Origin: Echiichthys vipera
Taxonomy: Eukaryota > Chordata > Actinopteri > Perciformes > Trachinidae
Assembly: GCA_963691815.1 (NCBI GenBank)
Contig: OY829656.1
Location: forward strand, 3,406,410 to 3,470,409
DNA: 64,000 nucleotides
Direction: 5' to 3'
Shown here: positions 45,959 through 56,886 of the stretch, piece by piece
Layout: the number at the start of each line of letters is the position of its first letter
Position numbering within the stretch: the stretch's first letter is position 1
Notes under the pieces: model-generated
Told to the model about the DNA's origin: nothing
The model's input: only the letters and a program-made list of their open reading frames with translations
Databases searched by the model: none
Position numbers and translations under genes: made by a program

Positions 45959-47303
45959 GTAAACCAAACTAACCTGACTGCATCTCCCCCTCCTCCAGGC
46001 TGTCCCTGCTCTGTCAGTAGCTGGCAGCCCCTCGTCTCTTCCCGCCTGGAAGCTGATGAAAGCAGCGAGGCGGTTGCCGTGACTGCAGCGGTAGCAGCGA
46101 GCGAGAAGAGCCGTCATTAAGTGCTATAGCTTGTTTCCACAACAACACATCAGTGATTATTATAAAGGAGTCACTTCCTGGTTTGGCATCCCCACGGCGA
46201 CCGCCAACCCACAAACTATTAAAGAGGAGGAGGAGCCGCTCGGGCGCCAGTCGCCTCCTGAAGGTGTGTTGAGTTGACGGGGTTAGAACAACAAATACAC
46301 AGCGGCTGCAGGAAGTCTCGTCGGCCTCGTCTGGAGCCGAGAGTCGAACCTCCTGTTGCACAATCCATCACTCGTCCTCGTGTTCGACTTCATGTGATCC
46401 TCCGAGTACTTTCACTGGCAGCGGTTCACATTCACTGTCATCAGACGGTGACACGACAGGAAGCCAGGCGTCGTTAACATTGTGTCTGTGCCTGTCAAAT
46501 AAAATTTAAGAAGATTATTAGAAAAACATTGGGAACAATAGATCTCAACTACACCACACTGTCTTTATCAGCAGATGCTTGTCCGTTGCAGAGCTGTCGT
46601 TCGTGTATTTGTGTCGAACCGTCACAGTTCAGGGGTCACAGAGCCGCACACAGCACACACAGAATGTAGTTTGATGCACGTCATGTTGAAACGAAGGGTG
46701 AGGTCTGTCTGGAAGTTTTAAGCTGTGCACAGTTAGCAACAGGTGCTGAAAATAGCACAACAGGCTGAATGTCGTGCAAGTCGTCATCATATCACCTTAC
46801 TTTTTTAATCAGACACGAACGCACATTTGAAATTTTGAGTGTTTTATGTTCTGTCACAGGCTGCATCACTGATGGAGATGCACAAGGGACACTCCGTCGC
46901 TTCTCTTTTGAACGCACAACACATCTCTTCATCGATTTCATCATATTTCATCACATCCTTGGAAACAGCATGTAATTGGACCTTGTTTCGTGTTCATGAA
47001 AGTCCTGGACTTTGTGGATATGAGTGTAGAAGGAGAAGCAGCCAAATTAGGTTTTCCTGGCATCTGTGTGGTTTGAGCTCTGCAACAAGAGAACAAAAAC
47101 TCATTAATGATAAATCACCTCCAACAGAAACAAATGGTGTGCAAAGGTACAAAAAGAAGTTGGACTGTGTTCTCAGATCTCATTCGTTAACTGATTGAAA
47201 TGGACAGAACTATCAAAGCTGTCAAACAACCAGGATTATATTTAACACCAGCCGAACTCATCTCTGGATCGTTCCAAGTCAGTTATATTCATTTAAAGCT
47301 ATC
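45957..47303. other. unannotated low-repeat DNA; part possibly regulatory
   Basis: No gene. At 46110-46230 the phrases GCCGTCATTAAGTGCTATAG, CAGTGATTATTATAAAGG and CTATTAAAGAGG sit in repeat-free sequence, a texture like conserved non-coding DNA. A 119-codon frame (46839-47198) has no domain. Confidence 0.35.
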
Positions 47304-47456
47304 CATCCATCCATCCATCCGTCTTCAACCTCTTGTCCCTGTCGGGGTCGTGGGGGGGCTGGAGCTGATCCCAGCTGACATCGGGCGTGAGGCGGGGTCC
47401 ACCCTGGACAGGACGCCAGTCTATCACAGGACACATAGAGACGAACAGAGACAGAC
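47304..47456 (-). mobile_element. 5'-truncated SINE (family A)
   Basis: (CCAT)n tail at 47306-47322, then GTCTTCAACCTCTTGTCCC and the shared body, ending abruptly after GAGACAGAC. This is the most strongly truncated copy. Confidence 0.88.
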
Positions 47457-47667
47457 TTTAACTAACCTAACACCCGTGATAGATGTGAAATAATGTAATT
47501 TAACAATAGCACTGCCGTTTTATGTTTTAACTGTGTATTTGTTATAAATTAGCTCTAAAAACTGCACCACATACAGAAATCCATCTACAAATAAGTACAC
47601 AATGACCACAAAGAGACCAGAAATGACTAAAAGTAGACTCTTTGAATTATGATCTTGTTTCCGTTAT

Positions 47668-47790
47668 ACGTCCTCACCGCAGCGGCCGCAGGTTCGACTC
47701 TGACCTGCGGCCCTTTGGCTGCACGTCATCCTCTCTTTCTCACCTGTTTCCTGTCGATCTTCAGCTGAACTAAACAATAAAGGCATGAAA
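47668..47790 (+). mobile_element. tRNA-derived SINE (family H), plus strand
   Basis: GCAGCGGCCGCAGGTTCGAC (B box), CTGCGGCCCTTTGGCTGCAC, CT-rich middle, AATAAAGGCATGAAAAA end. Partner of 12300-12466. Confidence 0.7.
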
Positions 47791-47796
47791 AAACAA

Positions 47797-48514
47797 TAAC
47801 TTTGAAATAAATAAAACAAACAGCAAAATGTGCACCGGAAAAAGAAATAATATAAGCAACATTTTTAGATATTTGTTGCATGAGTGATATTTAAATATTG
47901 CTGTTACAGTCAGAACCGGAACCGGACAACAACTGCACGTGACACAGCTGCACATGCATCAGGTGCATTTACTCTTGTGCATGCAGGCGTTTATGTTACA
48001 GACAAAGGTGACGCGTAAATGAAGTCGTTTGACTGTGGGGTGAAAAGTTCGACCGACCGCCAACATCACAATCAAACGTGAAAACTGATTCAACGGACAA
48101 AGACGCCGGCCCGTCGGTAGGGGCGCTAATTTAGGGAACGCTCCATCGGGTCGTCTCCGAGGTTGGGATCAAACCACCTGTGGGGTCGTACGGGTCGGAG
48201 AAGCAGATGAATCTGAACAACAAAAAAAGGGAATTTTGTAAATTTTCAGGGGTTTTTATGTCACATTTTCATGAGCAGGTTGACGCGTAACTGCATCGCT
48301 TTTAATGACTTTAAAATGGACCATATTTTCGGTCTGGGTCGTTGGGAAGTGTTGCTCTTCCTCCGCGTTGATAAGACAAAATCAAATCCTAAAAACCTGT
48401 ATGACTGAAGTTTCATTCATGTCCTCAACACGTGCAGACATTTCCTCTGCCTCGGTGTCTTCTCTGCCCTCTGTTCCTCTCTGTTCTCATCAGCCGCTCT
48501 ATTGACTGGAGCCT
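47797..48514. other. unannotated DNA
   Basis: No gene or repeat recognised. Confidence 0.5.
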
Positions 48515-48568
48515 CCCGTCCCTCCCTCCCTCCCTCCCTCCATCCCTCCATCTCTCCCTCCATTCTTC
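48515..48568. repeat. (CCCT)n tetranucleotide repeat
   Basis: CCCTCCCT units passing into CCATCCCTCCATCTCT. Confidence 0.9.
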
Positions 48569-48785
48569 AGAGGGGCACAACCAAAACTAATCTGCCACCC
48601 GGCGCTGGTCCGTTCCCTCGTTCACCCTTCTCATTCGTGCACAAGAAGAATACCGGCTCCTCTTCCCTCTGTTTTTCTTTCTCATTCTGCTTCTGCTGCT
48701 CCGGGGTGAACGGCAGGTCAGCCCTATTAGCCTTTTTCACTGTTAGCGGCCCGCTAAACAAGACAAGCTTTTATTTCATTCACAG

Positions 48786-48831
48786 AAACACACACACACA
48801 CACACACACTCACACACACACACACACACAA
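48786..48831. repeat. (CA)n microsatellite
   Basis: About 46 bp with one CT interruption. Confidence 0.95.
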
Positions 48832-49054
48832 CGCAGGCAGGCACGAACGCTGTTAAACCAACAAGCTCTGTAACTCCCTTTGTTCTCCTCATTCATCTTT
48901 TCTTTTAATTAAATGGTCACTTTTTAAATATCTTTTCTTACCTTTTCTCTTTTCCTCTCTCTGTTCTCTTTCTTCCTTATCTCTAACATTACAGATAGTA
49001 ACGGAGTGATTGCAAAGGATCATGGGTACTACAATTTGCTTAATCATCAGCGAT

Positions 49055-49800
49055 GGAAAGTAACTGAGTACATTTGCTCAAGTACTGGGAGTGAAATTGC
49101 GTGAAATCGCCCCAGGGTCTTTTTCCGCAAATACACTAACAGAGAAATCCAGGAGAGTCGCTAACAGCCAGGCGTGGCTAACAGTGGCTAGCTCGGGGCA
49201 GTACGGTGAAGGCATTCAAAGGTCTTTTTTAACCACTAATGCTGCTGAAAATAACAGCAAACCTCTGCAGCAGCATGAGAAGAGTCCCTACACACAAAAC
49301 AAAGCACCAATGGGCTCCTTCCTTTGGGATTGACTTTGTAATGGACTGTAATGGACTTTACTATGAGAGGAGCTGGTACAGGGGCCAGCAGGTAAGTCTT
49401 TAAAACACTCTTTTAATAAACTCTGGGTTCACTAACTACGCTGTTGCTGCTTTGTTTTGTGTGTAGGGACTCTTCTCATGCTGCTGCAGAGGTTTGCTGT
49501 TATTTTCAGCAGCATTAGTGGTTAAAAAAGACCTTTGAATGCCTTCAACGTACTGCCCCGAGCTAATCATTGTCAGCTAACAGCCAGCCACTGCCAGTGT
49601 TGTTAGCGACTCTCTGGGATTTCTCCCTTAATCGTTAATACATGAAAAAACTGTCTCTATTTCTTATTTGATGACCGAATTTGACCAAAAAGACCCTGAG
49701 ATGATTTTCACTTTAAGTCTAAATTTAAAATAGTACAAATTCAGTTTGTACGTTACTTAATTATTTTTATTTTCTGCTACTTCATACTTTAACCCACAAC
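49055..49800. mobile_element. teleost TACTT-rich DNA repeat split by an insertion
   Basis: Left piece AAAGTAACTGAGTACATTTG and CTCAAGTACTG (49057-49087). Right piece GTACGTTACTTAATTATTTT and TTTTCTGCTACTTCATACTT (49750-49790). In other fish these phrases are close together; here about 650 bp of inverted-repeat DNA separates them. Confidence 0.6.
49092..49710. mobile_element. foldback-type element: large inverted repeat
   Basis: The left arm 49141-49306 is matched, inverted, by 49448-49628. Shared phrases include CATGCTGCTGCAGAGGTTTG, TTTTCAGCAGCATTAGTGG and CCTTTGAATGCCTTCA. Similarity continues weakly to the outer phrases CCCCAGGGTC/GACCCTGAG and GTGAAATTGCG/TTTTCAC. The spacer of ~140 bp (49307-49447) is unique. 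No coding frame of note. It fits a non-autonomous element with very long termini. Confidence 0.8.
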
Positions 49801-50479
49801 AGTCCAGAGGCAAATGTGCCTGTATCATGTTTAGATTCAGCTGATTTCCTCAAATTGTTGATTAGAGAAGCACCTTGTTTAAGCAAAGATTGTCTATTAA
49901 CAAGAAGATGATGCACCACCCAAACACACACAAACAGTGACTGGGTTCGGATGGGAGTCGTTCATCTCTGCGGTAATAAAACATCTCAGTGGTGAGTATG
50001 GTCATGCTTTTTACCTTTACACTATATATCTGTGGTTTCATTCCCTCTGTTTAGTGTACCGTGGGCAGGTTACAAAAGCTGTTCCAACAGGATTGAATTG
50101 GCTTTGGTCCTCCACACAGGTGTTTTCAATGACCTGGAAGAGGAAAGGTGATTGAGCTGGGTGAAGAGGATCCACCTGCATGTGGTGAGGCCTGGGAGAT
50201 TAGCTCAGTAGCAGCTAACATCACTGACAGGTTTCATTTTTCCTTCATCTTAACCTTTTTATGTGACCAACATCAGGCAGCTATTGTTTTTGGGCTTTCC
50301 ATTCTTTGTCTTATCTAGTCTTAGCATGGTCAGATTAACAGCTAATGTTAGCCTAGCTTTGTTTAACCATTGTTTTAAACTTTATTAGCCTTGTTATAGC
50401 CAGATTCAGCATGTAATGCTATTGTATCATTTTAGTATAGACTAGTGATGGCCAAAGTTACTGCTAAGATTGACATTGA
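49801..50479. other. unannotated DNA with scattered AGCTAA motifs
   Basis: No gene. From about 50205 on, isolated copies of AGCAGCTAAC/ACAGCTAATG foreshadow the array to the right. Confidence 0.5.
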
Positions 50480-51150
50480 TATGGCCAACATTAGCAGCTA
50501 ATGCTACATTGTAACATTTCACTATTATCATAGCCTTGTGGTGGCCGAAGATAATGTTATATTGACACTAATATGGCAAACAACAACATTGCACATTAGG
50601 CTAGCATTGCTCTTATTAATGCCAACATTAGCAGCTAATGTCAAATTAACATGGTGCATTTGATTGACATTGTCATGGCCAACATTAGCAGCTAATATTA
50701 AATGAATGTTGTATATTTGGTTAATATTGCTATGCTAGCAGCTTATATAAACATTGTACATTGTATTGACTTTGACTGTGGTATGGCCAATGTGAGCAGC
50801 TAATATTAAATGTTGTACATCGGATTGGCAGTGTTATGGCCAACATAAGCAGCCAAAGATAATATTATATTGACACTGATATGACAAACGTTAAGAGCTA
50901 ATAACATTTGGCTATCATTATTATTGACTTATTATTGCGAACATTAGCAGCTAAGATTAAATGAATGTTGTATATTTGGTTGATATTCTTATGGTCAATG
51001 TTAGCAGCTAATATTAAATGAATATTGTAAATTTTCTTGACATTGTCATGGCCAACATTAGAAGCTAATATTAAATGAATGTTGTATATTTGGTTAATAT
51101 TGTTGTGCCAATGTTAGCAGCTAATATTAACCTTGGACATTTGCTTAGCA
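50480..51150. repeat. degenerate minisatellite, unit about 50-60 bp
   Basis: The core GCCAACATTAGCAGCTAATA then TTAAATGAATGTTGTATATT and TGGTTAATATTGCTATG recurs about a dozen times with 45-70 bp spacing (cores near 50484, 50622, 50676, 50738, 50787, 50838, 50944, 50998, 51052, 51110). Indels and substitutions are frequent, so the array is old. Confidence 0.85.
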
Positions 51151-51156
51151 GGCCGA

Positions 51157-51430
51157 CGATGCTAACAGACTCGATAAGCTCATCAGGAAAGCTTGTTCTG
51201 TCATGGGAGTGAAACTGGAGTCTTTGGGGGAGGTTTCAGAGAGGATGATGAAACTACTCTTTATTATGGACATCTTTCTTCCCCTCTAAGCCACACTGGA
51301 CACATATTAGACCACCTTCAGCCATAGACTGAGACCACCGGGGTGCACCACAGAACGCCACAGTTTGTCTTTTCTAACAGAGGCCATCGAACAGGACAAC
51401 TTCTCATCCTACTGCAGTGATGCCAGCTGA
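51157..51430 (+). pseudogene. LINE ORF2 C-terminal remnant
   Basis: The plus strand reads ANRLDKLIRKACSVMGVKL, ESLGEVSERMMKLLFIMD, then after a small frame change ATLDTY*TTFSHRLRPPGC, TTERHSLSFLTEAIEQ and a stop. This order (KLI.KA.SV.G..L, ERMM.KL, HRL..P.C..ER, SFL..AI) is the C-terminal end of a common fish non-LTR retrotransposon, possibly the same lineage as the endonuclease fragment at 9139-9425. An internal stop and a frameshift show it is dead. The product name rests on recognition of motif order, not a search. Confidence 0.65.
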
Positions 51431-52395
51431 AATGTGCAAACTACTTAACATTTGACATCTAATTTAAGGTAACAGCTACATCCTAAACTAACCTCCTATT
51501 CTATGGTGATTGCTGGATGCATGGTGAACTACAGTATATGTAAATGTTGTTAGCATAAATGCAAAATATCTATTGTTTGACTCTTGAATGGTACATGCAG
51601 CTCACCTAGAGGGAGTAGGTGAGGTATATCAAGCAAACTACAATCTACAGTTATCTGAACGGTATCCTGCAATTAACTAAAACATGGATGACTCGGTGGC
51701 CTCTCGAGTGACGACACAAGTCATCTTGCACTGTACAATATTTTGTGTGGAAGGAAGTAGAAAGCCTGTCATGCAGCCAAGATATGGATCTAATTGACGT
51801 CCTTTTGATCTATTTGATGGGACGTTGGAGCTCAATTTCCGTGCGACACCATCATCTAGGATCCTAGCTTCTTCAAAGAAGCATGTGGAGGTACGTCTGA
51901 AGACCAAAGACAGCAACTTATATTATTCACATTGTTTTGACTTTAACTGAACATTACTACTGGGACAGACAAATTAGCAGCTAACATATCGTTCCTTGTA
52001 TTGTGTCACTTTTGTCCTCTTGACGACCTCATTTAGCAGCTGATGTTACTGACTTTGTATAAGTGTTCTGACAAAGTTAAAAGCTAATGTTATAAAAAAT
52101 GTATTATTTTAGCTTAGAGACAAATTAATATACTAATTTAACAGCTAATTTAACTTGACTTTTTGTTATTGTATTGAGGGTTTTATCATTCATGGGCAAA
52201 GGTAGTAGCTAAAGATACTATTTTGTGATTTAGCTTTAACTTAGCCCCATTCACAATCAAATTGTTGGTTCAAGCCTCCTGATATCGACACTTACTACTC
52301 TTCTATTCAATTCACATGCTCTGCTGTTACATGAGGGCTCATGTGAAGTCGTCATGTTTTATTGTTTTATTCAAACGTATTATCCATTTTGTTGT
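51431..52395. other. unannotated DNA, relic AGCTAA motifs
   Basis: No gene established. A 79-codon minus-strand frame (51677-51916) is not recognisable. AGCAGCTAAC, AGCAGCTGATG, AAAAGCTAATG and ACAGCTAATTT at 51975-52150 look like outliers of the 50 kb minisatellite. Confidence 0.4.
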
Positions 52396-52397
52396 AC

Positions 52398-52582
52398 AGA
52401 TCCAGAATGTGGGAAATGACCATAACATGAAACTACAGACCTTCATCAACCACTGCCTCGGACACCTACTGGGAAGAAGAAGCAGAGAACAAGAGACGAA
52501 CTGGATCGAACGCGACCGGAGAGGATGGACAGCTTTCGGCGATGACCTGCTCCTGAAGGAATACGCCGGTGAAAGCAAGTAA
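52398..52582 (+). pseudogene. possible reverse transcriptase C-terminal remnant
   Basis: The frame contains NMKLQTFINHCLGHLLG and then NWIERDRRGW. The phrase KLQTFIN.CL..(I/L)LG is typical just downstream of the polymerase domain in RTE-like non-LTR elements. Little else is preserved and no catalytic residues are present, so this is a weak call; a chance frame is possible. GTAAGT follows the open frame but no partner exon is evident. Confidence 0.35.
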
Positions 52583-52970
52583 GTTGCTAATGAATTTCCA
52601 ACATGTGGCGCTTGTCTACAGTTCGCTGCTTCTTATTACCTCCCCCATGTACGTCATGACTTTAGCTGGGTTTGTCAGCTCTGTTGTCTGCCAGCATGAT
52701 TATGGACAAACTAGTGACCTGATTTTGGTTCCACCCAACTTGGTGGAAGGGTGCAGCCGGAGACAAGGACGAACATCTGAATCACGGGTTGGATACACAA
52801 AATTCTGTGTTTTTCACTTTTGTTAACACGTTTGCAAGTCGAGGAATTTGTCCTGCCTTCGTGTGGTTATAGAATAATCAGAAGAATTGGTTCCTGACTG
52901 AGAAATTTCACACTGCGTTAACATTGTAATGTGCACGCGTTGATGGAGATTCGCTCTCTGTATACCCTAC
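52583..52970. other. unannotated DNA
   Basis: No gene. GGTTCCACCCAACTTGGTGG is a small imperfect palindrome at 52728-52747. Confidence 0.45.
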
Positions 52971-53421
52971 AGCAAGGGTGTCAAACTCCAACTCACAGTG
53001 GGCCAAACTTAAAAACTGGGACAAAGTTGGGGGCCAAACTCAATATTTACTAAAAAAGAAAAAAAAAAAAAAAATGTGCATGTGTTTCCTTCTCTCCAGA
53101 TGTGTAACGTTGAACCTTTCCAGTGCAGGTCCTTGTTCTTGTCGTGGTGTTTCTTCTGCAGACGAGACAAACAGCTCTTTACCTTCACACACGGATCATC
53201 TGCTGAAAGCTCCTGTCCTCCATCTTTCTTTGGGTCGTTTTTGGGGAGGGTAGGATTAAGTTTGTCTGCAGAGACTGGTAGCATGGATGCTCATGTGTGT
53301 TAACAGAAAAGTAGACGTGGATGTGCTTTATACTCGCGGGTCAGCTCTCAGAGAACCTTGATATGATCTTGGGGCCAAATATAATTACACCGGGGGCCAA
53401 ATCCTGAGTTTGGTTAAGGAT
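52971..53421. mobile_element. hAT-like non-autonomous DNA element
   Basis: It begins CAAGGGTGTCAAACTCC with repeated GGGCCAAA phrases and ends GGGGGCCAAATCCTGAGTTTG. The CAAACTC/GAGTTTG ends are inverted, and the GGGCCAAA motif occurs just inside both. I recognise the left terminus as typical of a fish hAT family. The middle (53080-53340) may be an unrelated insert. An A-rich run lies at 53052-53074. Confidence 0.5.
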
Positions 53422-53721
53422 GTTTGGTGCATAGTGAGTAACAAAGTTGTGTGCATGGTCTGTTTGCACGTTAAAATTAGCCGACATCATCTCAAAAAGT
53501 TTTACACTTAAAATCAAAAAGCTGCAAGTGCTTTGGAAACATGACGTACATGAGGCATGGGACTCTACCTAGGAACTGTGTCATTTTCCCCATCACATTC
53601 TCTGCATGGTCAGCATTTGTTTGAGGTTGAACTGGCACTTTTGTCTGGAAACGCACATTCATTTGCATTTTATGTTGCTGATTTTCAGCAAACTTATTTA
53701 AAAGTTGCATCACATCTCATC
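53422..53721. other. unannotated DNA
   Basis: No gene or repeat recognised. Confidence 0.5.
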
Positions 53722-54195
53722 TCATCTTCAGCCTCTTATCCGGGGTCGGGTCTCGGGGGCAGCAGCTTTAGCAGGGGACCCCAAACTTCCCTTTCCCGGG
53801 CCACATTAACCAGCTCTAAGTGGGGGATCCTGAGGCGTTTCCAGGCCAGTGTGGAGATCTAATCTCTCCACCTGGTCCTGGGTCTTCCCCGAGGCCTCCT
53901 CCCAGCTGGACGTGCCTGGAACACCTCCCTAGGGAGGCGCCCAGGGTTCATCCTTACCAGATGATCCTGAACCACCTCAACTGGCTCCTTTCAACGCAAA
54001 GGAGCAGCGGCTCTACTCCGAGTTCCTCACGGATGCTGAACTTCTCCCCCTCTCTCTAAGGGAGACTCCAGCCCCCCTCCTGAGGAAACACATTTCAGCC
54101 GCTTGTACCCGCGACCTGGTTCTTTCGGTCATGACCCAGCTTTCATGACCACAGGTGAGGGTAGGAACCAAGATTGACCGGGTCCTCACTATTCA
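53722..54195 (-). pseudogene. non-LTR retrotransposon 3' end (RT C-terminal domain and tail)
   Basis: In minus-strand sense it encodes, across frameshifts, VQAAEMCFLRR, the LRWF..L block, NPGRLPREVFQARPAGRRP and GRPRTRW, a C-terminal region common to fish LINEs. It is followed by LLKLLPPRPDP and a (GATGA)n tail. The tail and this C-terminal type are consistent with the Rex3/RTE group, though I cannot verify the name. Flanks AAGTTGCATCACAT and AAATTGCACTACAT may be a diverged target duplication. Confidence 0.75.
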
Positions 54196-54205
54196 AATTG
54201 CACTA

Positions 54206-55307
54206 CATTCGGGTTAAAAACGTTCTACTGAGTGACGTCAAATCTATTTCTTCTTCTTCTCTCGTCTGCTTAAACTGATTTGAGAGAAATTAAATCTCCT
54301 GGGAAAAACTTGGACTTTCACCCAATAACAAAGCCAAAGTCTTGAGTTCTTACTACTGTGTTGTCTCGAAGGTTTGAGTTCACTCCTGGTGTATATGCAC
54401 ACCCACAGGGACTCATTCATATCACTAATACTGATAAACAGGAAAAAACCAAACGGTCTTAGACACATCTGCCCGTATTTGTGTTATGTGTTGACACCCT
54501 GTTCCTCTTAACTCTCATTGAGGTTTCTGTTATTGAGTCGGTCGCCACCCACTGCCCCCTGAATCTGTGCGTGTACATTAAGTCAGTTTACATAACCTAC
54601 CAACCTTGAACCATGTGAGGTCAGGGATGTGTTATGGGATGTTTAAACTGAAGGAGGACAAGGGGAGGTCAACTGTACAGTTATCTCATCAGTGCAGATC
54701 CCATTCAGGCACTCAGGCGGTAGCCTCGAGGAGTGGATTTAGGGCTGGACCAGTGCCAGTTCAGATCCCCTGGTTAAAATATGGACAATGCAGTTCTGCT
54801 CTCTGTAAGGTGGTTTACTCTGTTGTTCTGTTGCATTTCCATTCTCACCGGTAAAATGTATATTTTTATTTATCACTTAAGCAAAGAAAACACGAAATGC
54901 ACAAAAGTTATGTCTTATAGGCTCAGCTCTAGTGAAACACAGTTTTACATTTTGATTATTTTTAATTTTTCTTGCTTTTTTATCAAGTGAAATTCAAGCA
55001 AAGCGCCGTGCATCTGAAAGAGACAGTACTCACTGTGGCCAGTCAGGCTTTGCGATGTCTGTTTTCAGGATACATGTTCTCAATCAGCAGACTTTTCATG
55101 CTTATAACACAAATAAACACAAAAACAATGGATATTATCCCTTCAGCCCATGCAGTTTGCCTGACGCCAACATTTGTATGGTGACAATATTTTTTTCCAT
55201 TTCATTTTCACACCAACCTTTGACTTCATCACAAACCTCTCTCTTGTCATTGGCGAGTTATCAAGCTTTTTTTCTGAAGATCACAAATATTTTAATTTAT
55301 CTCTAGC
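54206..55307. other. unannotated DNA
   Basis: No gene recognised in about 1.1 kb. The open frames are short and domain-free. Confidence 0.5.
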
Positions 55308-55329
55308 GTGCGTGCGTGTGTGTGTGTGC

Positions 55330-55367
<38 letters not shown>
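55308..55367. repeat. (TG)n microsatellite
   Basis: About 60 bp with CGCG interruption. Confidence 0.95.
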
Positions 55368-55368
<1 letters not shown>

Positions 55369-56249
55369 AACGGGCTGAATGAGTGGACGGGTTGTGGGGT
55401 TTGGTTTTTACTTCCCTGGGGACAGGGTTTCGTTGCGGACTGCAGTTGCATTATGGGGAATGTAGGATCTCGACCCATATCAGGCACCAAGAGCCAGCAT
55501 ATATTTGTTCTGTATTGACTTTGACTTTGCTCTTACAAGTCCTCCAACTTTACGGAAGTCCAATACTAAATTACTACAATTCAAATGTATCTGTTGGGAT
55601 AAAGATGCACCATTTTGTTTTGGAGGGGGTGCAGACATGTGTCACATTATACACAACAAAGTCTCAACCTTCAGCACAAACACAAAAAACCTAAACAGTG
55701 AGGGGGAAGTCAATTAAAGGTACATTTTTTCAGATGCATCTTGTTTTATTTTGTTTTGAAAAATCCTTGAATCTTGAATTGTTGCATGTTTTCATCGCAG
55801 TAATCAGAACAAGGTCAGAACAAGGTCGGGATAAAGGACTCAACCTGTTACACTCCGGAGACGAGATGCAGCAAACCACTCTGAAAACACCGGGCTGACA
55901 TTTCTATTTATTCTTTCTTAAATGCTCTGATATAAACATTAAGTACTGTGTCTGAATTGGTTGTTTTTGAGCAGTCAAAGTTGATTAATTGGTTATGTGG
56001 TGGTCTGTACATCTCAACCTTGACCGTGACCTATTTTTGCAAGGGGTGAGGGAGCGACCACTGGGTTTGCAGCTCCCAAATTACCTTGAGAGAGCTCGAT
56101 GTAACTTCTAACTGCCTTAACGATACGATTATTGCTCTTTGATTGCATGACCAAAAGCAAGCAATTCAGGATTTCACCTCACCTTTGAAGAACGTGGTTT
56201 TACGTCACACCCTGACGTGTACTGAACAACTTAAACTTTGAGCGAGATC
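55368..56249. other. unannotated DNA
   Basis: No gene. Three overlapping frames (55174-55717) lack domains. AGAACAAGGTC is directly repeated near 55805-55825. Confidence 0.45.
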
Positions 56250-56254
56250 AGTTC

Positions 56255-56600
56255 CCTCTTGTATTAATCTGACCTTCTTGTAGCTTCACTGCGGCTTTTC
56301 GTCTGAACCCTTTGTCCTCGTGCTGGCTGGTTGCAGACGGTTTTTGGCTGGGACCCCCAGTTCTTTGCGCTCTCTTGGTGTGCCAGCTTGGAGTGGATGT
56401 GAACTTTGGGGAGACGCTGTGGCTGATTAGGCCATGTCCTGCTGCTGTCATTAGGACACAGTGGAGACACTCAGCTTAATGGGGGAGACACATCGCAGCT
56501 AATTGCCTCAATTTGGATGAAGCCCTGTGACAGCTCGCTGGTGAGGAAGGGCACACACAAGGTCAATTGTCCTGCGCCTGAATGCTAAACTCATTTCTGA
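56255..56600. promoter_or_regulatory. candidate conserved non-coding element
   Basis: A repeat-free stretch dense in transcription-factor-like words: GGCTGATTAGGCC, TGTCATTAGGAC, CAGCTTAATGGGG, CGCAGCTAATTGCC, TGTGACAGCTCG and AGGTCAATTGTCC. Homeodomain (TAATTG, TTAATG), TALE (TGACAG) and bHLH (CAGCTG-like) cores are packed within 300 bp, with balanced base composition and no open frame of note. This texture is typical of vertebrate developmental enhancers, but conservation was not tested. Confidence 0.35.
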
Positions 56601-56886
56601 TGTGTTATGATTGACCGCGTAGACACTAATGAACAAGGAAGGGTCATTATTTCAGGGTTCAGGGAGTACAGCAACCGTGGCCAAGCACAAGGAGTCCGTT
56701 TTCTGCCTCGGTGCACTGAGCTCTGTGGGCAAAATCATATCATTTCAGCATTCGTCATCTCAACGTCAGCCCTTGTCATTTGGAAAATGACCTGCTATGA
56801 AGTGATTCCCAGGGCTTTCTGGGCTCGCTCCTGTAACGTTCACAAAGCAAACACCAAAACTACAAACGGACCGCCGACTCCTAAAG

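Noticed and set aside
52316..52582. Coding exon ending in a GTAAGT donor
   Set aside because: The peptide looks like a retrotransposon C-terminal relic and no acceptor or partner exon was found.
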